Assembly (NCBI GenBank): GCA_023228645.1
Contig: JALOAT010000071.1
Coordinates: 1-16,038, forward strand
Direction of reading: 5' to 3'
Length of the DNA stretch: 16,038 nucleotides
Source of the DNA: Gammaproteobacteria bacterium
GTDB taxonomy: Bacteria; Pseudomonadota; Gammaproteobacteria; Thiohalomonadales; Thiohalomonadaceae
Shown: one piece after another, positions 1-4,721 of the stretch
Layout: each line of letters begins with the position of its first letter
Numbering within the stretch: position 1 is the first letter of the stretch
Translations under genes and position numbers: made by a program
The notes under the pieces: model-generated
The model's database searches: none
Seen by the model: only the letters and a program-made list of their open reading frames with translations
Told to the model about the DNA's origin: nothing

Positions 1-122
1 GTCTGTTGATGCTGGTTACCGTCTACGAGGCCCACTGGGTCCGTGGTGCTGTCGAGTCGATCCGGCTCGATCCCACGCGCATGGCCCAAGGCATCATGAC
101 GGGCATAGGCTTTCTCGGTGCG
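1..122 (+). pseudogene. MgtC/SapB family membrane protein, internal fragment
   Basis: The plus frame read from base 3 ends in a stretch (RLDPTRMAQGIMTGIGFLGA) that matches the conserved cytoplasmic-loop region of MgtC/SapB family inner-membrane proteins, where DPTR followed by GIGFLGAG is diagnostic. MgtC proteins are linked to magnesium limitation and growth under stress. The match stops at the Ala of GIGFLGAG, exactly where a RAYT-type repeat begins (base 125), so the rest of the gene is missing here. The 5' part lies outside the window. The frame stays open into the repeat, giving a chimeric ORF to base 560 that I do not regard as a real protein. The family call is fairly sure from the motif; loss of function is inferred from the truncation. 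Confidence 0.65.
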
Positions 123-124
123 TG

Positions 125-165
125 GAACAACGGGGTCAGGTCTCGCATTGAACATCCATTCCCTT
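125..165. repeat. RAYT-associated repeat, copy 1
   Basis: The first 26 bases (GAACAACGGGGTCAGGTCTC then GCATTG) recur identically at 15356-15381, and the following AACATCC(A/T)TTCCCTT is nearly identical in both copies. The GGGGTCAGGTCT core also occurs at 1515-1637. Repeats with this core commonly sit beside REP-associated tyrosine transposase genes, and a RAYT start follows at 183. Here the repeat marks the breakpoint of the MgtC fragment. Confidence 0.75.
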
Positions 166-182
166 CGGGTATTCTGCCCCGT

Positions 183-286
183 ATGGCGAGACCACTACGA
201 ATCGAGTTTGCAGGCGCGCTGTACCACGTGACCGCACGGGGTGACAGGCGAGAGCCGATCTTTGATGATGATGATGAAGACCCATT
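183..286 (+). pseudogene. REP-associated tyrosine transposase (RAYT), N-terminal remnant
   Basis: From ATG 183 the frame reads MARPLRIEFAGALYHVTARG followed by DRREPIF, the standard N-terminus of Y1/IS200-like RAYT transposases, in which the YHVTxRGxxR segment forms the first strand of the catalytic core. The HUH motif and catalytic tyrosine should follow but do not: about 33 codons in, the reading runs into an inverted-repeat element (288-415). RAYTs are thought to mobilise REP palindromes as single-stranded DNA. This copy cannot be active. A separate RAYT C-terminal remnant lies at 15544-15664 on the other strand. Family assignment is confident for so short a piece because the motif is so conserved. 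Confidence 0.7.
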
Positions 287-287
287 T

Positions 288-415
288 CCGGGGACAGTAT
301 ACCCATTTCCCTATCTGGCCATTTCCGGGACAGCCATTTCCGTGAAATCCGGGGACAGTTTGCTCATTTATCGTTGCCAGAGTGCCGACGGAGCTAATAG
401 GTATACTGTCCCCGG
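288..415. repeat. Inverted-repeat element with GGGGACAG arms
   Basis: A perfect 16-bp inverted pair (CCGGGGACAGTATACC at 288-303, GGTATACTGTCCCCGG at 400-415) encloses 96 bases that hold two more partial copies of the arm (CCGGGACAG at 325-333 and CCGGGGACAG at 349-358), each preceded by a CATTTCC or AAATCC-like segment. The arrangement looks like a REP/BIME-type palindrome cluster. It interrupts the RAYT remnant and lies just beyond the 3' end of the TspO gene. Confidence 0.7.
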
Positions 416-473
416 AATTCCTGCGGCGACAACCGCCAGGATTTCGCACGGCGCCTGCGATTCGTGTGAGCCC

Positions 474-971
474 TCAGACCAAGCTCTGCGGGTTGAGCTG
501 CCAGATGGCATAGTTCAGCGCCCCGGCATAGCTCGTCCACAACAGGTAGGGAATGAGTAACGCACCCGCCAAGGCCCGCACGCGCCAGAACGCAATCGTT
601 GTTGCAACAATCATGATCCACAGGATCACGATGTCGGCGAAGGCCAGGGCGCCGCGATGCCAAGCGAAGAACAACCAGCTCCACAGCGCATTCAACGCCA
701 GCTGAATCAAGAAGAGCGACAGCGCCCCACGTGCGGCCCGAAATCCGTTAACACGCCAAACCAGCCACGCGGCAATGCCCATCAACAGGTAGAGCACTGT
801 CCAAACGGGCCCGAACACCCATGATGGCGGCGCCCACGCAGGCTGCGTGAGTTGCGAGTAGAAAGACTCCGCATTCATGGTCGCGATACCGCCGATTGTT
901 GCGGCAAGGACGCTGACCAAGATCCATGCCACAAGGCCAAGAGACTGCGTGGACAACGGAATGGCTCGCAT
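474..971 (-). CDS. tspO: TspO/MBR family (tryptophan-rich sensory) protein
   Basis: A 165-residue integral membrane protein of the TspO/MBR family (bacterial homologues of the mitochondrial translocator protein), implicated in tetrapyrrole handling and in redox or light-dependent regulation. Five hydrophobic segments are visible. The family signature is clear: QPAWAPPSWVFGPVWTVLYL in the second segment region, then LNALWSWLFF, and a WTSYAGALNYAIWQLN tail. Length is typical. I chose ATG 971 over the in-frame ATG at 992 because AAGGAG lies five bases before it and the residues before it (MCVKGAS) are not family-like. The gene stands alone, with repeat debris on both sides, so the context says nothing about its regulation. 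Family confident; ligand not inferable. Confidence 0.93.
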   Translation of the reverse strand: MRAIPLSTQSLGLVAWILVSVLAATIGGIATMNAESFYSQLTQPAWAPPSWVFGPVWTVLYLLMGIAAWLVWRVNGFRAARGALSLFLIQLALNALWSWLFFAWHRGALAFADIVILWIMIVATTIAFWRVRALAGALLIPYLLWTSYAGALNYAIWQLNPQSLV

Positions 972-1274
972 ACTCGCTCCTTTGACACACAACCGTCCCC
1001 TTACGCGTTAAATGATAGTGCGTATCGCGGACCGCCCCATGCCAGCCGTCGTGCCTGCCACCGACGAAGGAGAGAGTCGTAGCATTCGGGCCATGTCAAA
1101 GAGGATTCCTCAGGGTCAGAGTAACATAAGGGAACCTCTATCAATCAGTTCTTCGGCACCCTGAGGTAGGGAATTACATATGGCCAATTTCGTGAACATT
1201 TTCCGCACCCGATGGCCGCTCCCGTGTCGCCACCAATGCGGGCACGGCATCGCTAGGTGGACTTCCTTGATCCC
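972..1274. other. Intergenic stretch without a recognised gene
   Basis: This stretch should hold the promoter of the divergently placed TspO gene near 990-1030, where TATCAT (minus strand) could be a -10 box, but no convincing -35 hexamer is present. The rest, up to the IS5-type remnant, shows no coding pattern that I recognise. It may be the outer part of the decayed insertion sequence. Confidence 0.4.
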
Positions 1275-1514
1275 TTATGCGGTCCCTGCTGCGCACCTGA
1301 CATGCAAGGACGCCACCCGCCGCAGGTTGTAGACGATATTCATCATCGCGATCTTCACGCGGCGCGCGCGAACCCGATGGTTCGGATGAGCATGCCGCCC
1401 ATGGCCGTCTGGGCAGCGAAGACATGTTCGACACGGGCACGGACCTTTGCCCGACGATGGTTGGCGTTCTTGGCGCGTTCTGAGAGCGGCTTTCGGGCGG
1501 TGTCTTTGGTCTGG
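1275..1514 (-). pseudogene. IS5-family transposase, frameshifted C-terminal remnant
   Basis: The minus strand reads RKPLSERAKNANHRRAKVRA, then RVEHVFAAQTAMGGMLIRTI and GFARA, the C-terminal part of the DDE domain of IS5-family transposases. The R(V/A)RVEHVFG block includes the catalytic Glu region, and the MGG-IRxIGxARA block follows it. The frame then stops near 1357, but after a frame change the reading continues as VKIAMMNIVYNLRR, the normal family ending, to a stop at 1275. So the piece carries a frameshift and lacks the N-terminal two thirds. It begins where the duplicated 49-bp repeat starts (1515), suggesting the repeat or a recombination there removed the rest. Non-functional. Confidence 0.75.
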
Positions 1515-1637
1515 ATGAGGGGAACGGGGTCAGGTCTTGCGTTTTGCCTCCGCCCCAACCCGCATGAGGGGAACGGGGTCAGGTCTTGCGTTTTGCCTCC
1601 GCCCCAACCCGCAAGGCAAAAGGCAAGACCTGACCCC
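1515..1637. repeat. Duplicated 49-bp RAYT-type repeat with inverted end
   Basis: Two copies of a 49-bp unit (1515-1563 and 1564-1612) each carry GGGGTCAGGTCTTGCG plus TTTTGCCT. They are followed at about 1614-1637 by the same core inverted (AGGCAAAAGGCAAGACCTGA then CCCC), which is complementary to it with one mismatch. Either unit can pair with the inverted end to give a long hairpin. The core is shared with 125-150 and 15356-15381, where TCTTGC becomes TCTCGC. Confidence 0.8.
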
Positions 1638-1795
1638 GGTCTTCTCAAGGGCAAGCCCGCGTGACTTGTCTGGAGGAAGCCCCCGCCGCAAAGGTGCGAG
1701 TCGACGGACAGGAATCGTTGCCGGGATAGGCTATCTATTTCCATTAACGGGTGCCGGAAGCGCAGCAACCGCACCGCCCGTTTTGGGAGGAGGTA

Positions 1796-3550
1796 ATGAA
1801 CCCGCAGGGCGAAAAGCGGCCACGCCGCGGCGTTACGGCCAGGGACGTCTTTCTCCGCCGGCTCATCGCCGCCGTTCTCCTGATCGACCTGTTCGTCGCC
1901 AGCATGGTCCTCTGGTCGCTGCAGGAGAGCCGAACCCGTCAGGAGGAGCAGGCGGCCGTTGCGGTTGGCAACCTCTCCCGAGTGCTCGAACGGGACATCG
2001 CCGGCACCATCGCTAGGGTCGATCTGGCGCTGTTCTCTGTTTCCGACGAATACATGCGGCAACAGGGAGCCGAAGCGGCCCGTGCCGCCTCCATCACCCG
2101 CTTCATCGCCCGCCTGCGCGCGCACCTGCCCGAGGTCGATGCCCTGCGGTTCACCGATGCCCGAGGGGTTGTTGTTTACGGCAGCGACACGGGAGTACCA
2201 GAGTCGATCAGCCCGGCAGAGCTCTCCAGTTTCTCCCAACTGCGCGACGAACCCCGAGCCGGGCTCCTCTTTTCCCTTGAGCAGCATCCAGCCAAGGACA
2301 AGTGGTTTATCACTCTGGCTCGGCGGATGACGAAGCTGGACGGTTCCTTCGCCGGGGTGGCCTTCGCGCCGGTTCCACTCGAACGATTCTCGCGGGAGTT
2401 TTCGGCCATCGACATCGGTCGCTACGGCTCCATTTCCCTGCGCGATCGGCAGCAGCGCATCCTCTCCCGCTACCCGGTGCCCGCCGCGCCGGTCATCGGC
2501 CAGCCGCTGATCGTGCCACAGCTGCAGGCACTGATAGGTTCAGGCGAAAGTGCGGCCACCTATATCAGCAATCGCACGGTCGACGGGGTCGAGCGGCGCT
2601 TCTCGGTGCGGCGCATCGCCGACTATCCGCTTTACATCGTGGTGGGCCGTTCCATACAGGAGACGCTTGCCTCCTGGCGCAATGACATGAACCGCGATCT
2701 CTCCGTGCTCGCACTGTTCTTCATCGGCACATTCGCCGCGTCGAAGCTGATCTACGAGGCTTGGCGACGGCAAGCCGCCGCGGCCGAGGAGGTGCGGGTC
2801 CTGAATGACGAGTTGGAGCAGCGCGTTAAGGCACGCACCGCCGAACTTGAGGCGGCCAACAAAGAGCTGGAAGAGTTCTCCTACTCAATCTCCCACGACC
2901 TGCTCACCCCCTTGCGTGCGATCGCGAGCTTCTCGCAGATACTGGTCGAAGAGTACGCGTCCGCCATCGATGCCGAAGGGAAGCGCCTCCTGGCGATCAT
3001 CCGCGACAACACGGTGCAGATGGGGCTTCTCATCGACAACATATTGGAGTTCATCCGACTGGGCCGGCGACCGATGGATTTCCACACCGTCGACATGTCG
3101 TCGCTCGTGCGGGACGTGATAAAGGGCTTTCACGCTCAAATCGCCCATCGTCAGGTGCGGTTCTCGGTGGCGGAATTGCCGGTCGTCATCGGCGATCGCA
3201 TGATGTTGAGAAAGCTGATGGAAAGCCTCATCTCCAATTCGATCAAGTTCACGCGAGACCGAACCGAGGCGGTGATCGAAATCGGCTGCCGCGCTGAAGA
3301 AGTAGAGACGGTGTTCTTCGTCAAGGACAACGGGCGCGGATTCGATATGCGTTATGCCGACAAGCTGTTCAAGGTCTTCGAGAAGATCCACCCAAAAGAC
3401 CAGTTCGAAGGAACGGGCACTGGTCTCGCCATGGTGAAACGCATTGCAGTCCGTCACGGCGGCCGCGTCTGGGCTGAGGGAGAGGTGGACGTGGGTGCAA
3501 CGATCTCCTTCACACTTCCGGCGAAGCCGAACGGACCTCCTCGCCGGTGA
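1796..3550 (+). CDS. Membrane sensor histidine kinase (bacteriophytochrome-type HisKA)
   Basis: A 584-residue sensor kinase. A first membrane segment at about residues 20-42 and a second at about 302-322 enclose a roughly 255-residue periplasmic region resembling dCache/PDC sensor domains. A coiled coil (ELEQRVKARTAELEAANKEL) leads to the HisKA domain with phospho-acceptor H367 in SHDLLTPLRAI. The ATPase domain shows the N-box (N481 in SNSIKF), G1 box (D511 in DNGRGFD) and G2 box (GTGTGLAMV). ATG 1796 is preferred to the in-frame GTG at 1751 because GGGAGGAGGT lies directly upstream. It probably autophosphorylates on sensing an extracellular ligand and passes phosphate to a response regulator encoded elsewhere: no receiver gene adjoins it. 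The ligand cannot be told from the sequence. Confidence 0.93.
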   Translation: MNPQGEKRPRRGVTARDVFLRRLIAAVLLIDLFVASMVLWSLQESRTRQEEQAAVAVGNLSRVLERDIAGTIARVDLALFSVSDEYMRQQGAEAARAASITRFIARLRAHLPEVDALRFTDARGVVVYGSDTGVPESISPAELSSFSQLRDEPRAGLLFSLEQHPAKDKWFITLARRMTKLDGSFAGVAFAPVPLERFSREFSAIDIGRYGSISLRDRQQRILSRYPVPAAPVIGQPLIVPQLQALIGSGESAATYISNRTVDGVERRFSVRRIADYPLYIVVGRSIQETLASWRNDMNRDLSVLALFFIGTFAASKLIYEAWRRQAAAAEEVRVLNDELEQRVKARTAELEAANKELEEFSYSISHDLLTPLRAIASFSQILVEEYASAIDAEGKRLLAIIRDNTVQMGLLIDNILEFIRLGRRPMDFHTVDMSSLVRDVIKGFHAQIAHRQVRFSVAELPVVIGDRMMLRKLMESLISNSIKFTRDRTEAVIEIGCRAEEVETVFFVKDNGRGFDMRYADKLFKVFEKIHPKDQFEGTGTGLAMVKRIAVRHGGRVWAEGEVDVGATISFTLPAKPNGPPRR

Positions 3551-3643
3551 TCGCGCCGACCCGCCGTTAGGGAGAATGATTGGAGAATGATCGGGAAACC
3601 CATCATCCTTGACACCCTCACCGGGTTTTAGTTAAAGCAATTA

Positions 3644-3687
3644 GGTCAGATGAAAAACTCGGGGTGGCTGGAGTTTTTCATCTGACC
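3644..3687. repeat. Perfect 17-bp inverted repeat (RAYT/REP-type hairpin)
   Basis: GGTCAGATGAAAAACTC at 3644-3660 is the exact reverse complement of 3671-3687, with a 10-base loop. The outer bases (GGTCAG...CTGACCCC) resemble the GGGGTCAGG core of the other repeats in this window. It follows the kinase stop by 94 bases but has no T-run, so I read it as a mobile palindrome that has cut the Tn3 transposase fragment, not as an intrinsic terminator. Confidence 0.75.
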
Positions 3688-3834
3688 CCAAATATCCGAC
3701 ACCTTTCCCTTTCCCTCCGCGAGTGTGAACGCGAAGCCCAACTCCTCTGGCGTCGGCGTGTACAGCGCCTCAAGCTCTCGTGCCGAAAGGCTGCGTTTGA
3801 AGCGCGGATAGGCGGTACGTTCGATGGAAGCCAT
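3646..3834 (-). pseudogene. Tn3-family transposase N-terminal remnant (DUF4158)
   Basis: From ATG 3834 the minus strand reads MASIERTAYPRFKRSLSARE then LEALYTPTPEELGFA, the usual beginning of Tn3-family TnpA proteins with an N-terminal DUF4158 domain (DNA binding to the terminal repeats). About 43 codons match. The reading then passes into the 17-bp inverted repeat and stops at 3646. A complete TnpA is close to 1000 residues, so this is a small leftover of a transposon. The frame is also open upstream as far as 4410, but that stretch lies antisense-shifted over the DGR target gene and is not part of the transposase. No 38-bp terminal repeat was recognised nearby. Confidence 0.7.
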
Positions 3835-3951
3835 AAAAGCACTTACCACGTGGGATGGCGGAACGGAGATTACGGTGGCTTGCGCGTCAGCCCCACCGCG
3901 GCACGAGGACTCAAAGGATCTTTGTTTCGCGGCGCCGCAGACGCGGTGCGC

Positions 3952-4063
3952 ACCCTCGCCAATGTAGGATCCGGCGTAGGAGCCCGGGCCTCCTGGCGAG
4001 GGTTTCGGCCGGTGCCCCCCCATCGCCTGGAATCGCCCAGGGGGCTGCGCTCCTACAGCCCCC
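3952..4063. repeat. REP-like palindrome cluster downstream of DGR target 1
   Basis: Several stems lie close together: ACCCTCGCCA with TGGCGAGGGT (about 3953-4002), CCTGG with CCAGG (about 4027-4042), and GGGGGCTG (4040-4047) with CAGCCCCC (4056-4063). The minus-strand phrase TGTAGGAGCGCAGCCCC is a common REP motif of gammaproteobacteria. The stretch 3835-4075 contains nothing else I can recognise. Confidence 0.55.
4040..4063 (-). promoter_or_regulatory. Hairpin just downstream of VR1, possible DGR target-recognition stem
   Basis: On the coding strand the target 1 stop is followed after 12 bases by GGGGGCTG, an 8-base loop and CAGCCCCC. Many DGRs have a 7-10 bp stem shortly after the variable region that raises retrohoming efficiency, usually with a 4-base loop. 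Position and stem length fit, but the loop is longer and no equivalent stem follows VR2. It may simply be part of the REP cluster. The T-run lies before, not after, the stem, so it is not a normal terminator. Confidence 0.35.
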
Positions 4064-4075
4064 AAAAAGCCCAAA

Positions 4076-4696
4076 TCACTGTCCCGCGCGCACCAACCGA
4101 ACCCGACCGGTGCCGTTCTTGTAGTAGGCGTCGACATAGCCCGTGTCGAAGTCGACGAACCACGCGTAGTCGGAGTTGCCGGCGCTGGGCGAAGACGACC
4201 AGAACCAGCCGAACGGGGTGTTGGGGAAGATAACGTCGTTGATGGCGGGGTCCGCCCGGCACTCTTCCACCAGGCTGCGCAGCTCCTTGACGCTAGGCAG
4301 GCGCCAGTCGGCGTGGTCCTTGTGGTTCTGAGCATTGGCGGTGGCGGCCACATCGAGCGCCCCCGCCCAGGTATGGGAGGAGGCCGCGCCACCGGCGCAC
4401 TCCTCGCCACTCAGCCCCCAGGCGCAGCGGTCCCAGGTGAGGCCGGTGCGCGTGTCGGTGATGGTGCCGTCGGCGTTGACTGTATAGGCGGCGTCCGGGT
4501 GGCTGCGCGTGATGCCGGGAGAGCACTCCCCGGGCGGCATCGGTGCAGCGCCCGAGCCGCCGGAGGCCCAGGCGGGTGCCACCCACCCGTCGAGCAGGCG
4601 GGTGGGGCCGTCCTGGACGAAGAGGCTGAGCCCGAACAGCAGGAGCAGGAAGGCGGCGCCGGCCAGGCGGCGCGGGTGGCGGAACGGGCGATTCAT
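4076..4696 (-). CDS. DGR target protein 1: secreted DUF1566/C-type-lectin-like variable protein
   Basis: A 206-residue exported protein whose C-terminus is diversified by the DGR. Residues 1-45 form a signal peptide: a basic start (MNRPFRHPRR), a hydrophobic core (LAGAAFLLLLFGLSLF) and a likely cleavage after AWA. There is no lipobox. The rest is a DUF1566 (Lcl-like) domain: TITDTRTGLTWDRC, DWRLPSVKELRSLVEE, FPNT, then WFWSSSPSA. The last 42 residues are encoded by VR1. ATG 4696 is preferred because AAGGAG precedes it; the in-frame ATG at 4849 would overlap the RT tail and spoil the signal peptide. The gene starts 26 bases after the RT stop, so it is likely co-transcribed with the RT. Substituted residues such as Tyr, Phe, Asp and Gly sit where TR encodes Asn, as expected for a ligand-binding face. 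Ligand unknown. Confidence 0.92.
   Translation of the reverse strand: MNRPFRHPRRLAGAAFLLLLFGLSLFVQDGPTRLLDGWVAPAWASGGSGAAPMPPGECSPGITRSHPDAAYTVNADGTITDTRTGLTWDRCAWGLSGEECAGGAASSHTWAGALDVAATANAQNHKDHADWRLPSVKELRSLVEECRADPAINDVIFPNTPFGWFWSSSPSAGNSDYAWFVDFDTGYVDAYYKNGTGRVRLVRAGQ
4079..4207 (-). repeat. DGR variable region VR1
   Basis: The 129 bases align without gaps to TR 7525-7653. By hand I find 16 mismatches, at TR positions 7528, 7553, 7554, 7559, 7560, 7569, 7572, 7573, 7578, 7584, 7599, 7604, 7605, 7614, 7625 and 7626. All are T on the plus strand, i.e. adenine in the coding-sense TR. The GC-rich 3' part (GGTTCGGTTGGTGCGCGCGG) is unchanged and would be the initiation-of-mutagenic-homology segment. 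The single TR/VR difference beyond it (GGGAAAG versus GGGACAG) may be the IMH*/IMH distinction. Confidence 0.95.
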
Positions 4697-4721
4697 GGGT
4701 GGACTCCTTGGTTGCTGTTGG

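Noticed and set aside
1718..1750. Sigma-70 promoter for the kinase (TTGCCG with a TATCTATTT-like box)
   Set aside because: Spacing and -10 match are poor; not supportable by eye.
3608..3620. CTTGACACCCTC shared with 15503-15514 as a second IS256 end
   Set aside because: A 12-base match with no flanking similarity or correct orientation evidence; could be chance.
4040..4070. Rho-independent terminator after target 1
   Set aside because: The T-run precedes the stem on the coding strand and none follows it.
3646..4410. 254-residue minus ORF joining Tn3 remnant and VR1 region
   Set aside because: Only its last ~60 codons are meaningful; the rest is an out-of-frame reading of target 1 and REP sequence.
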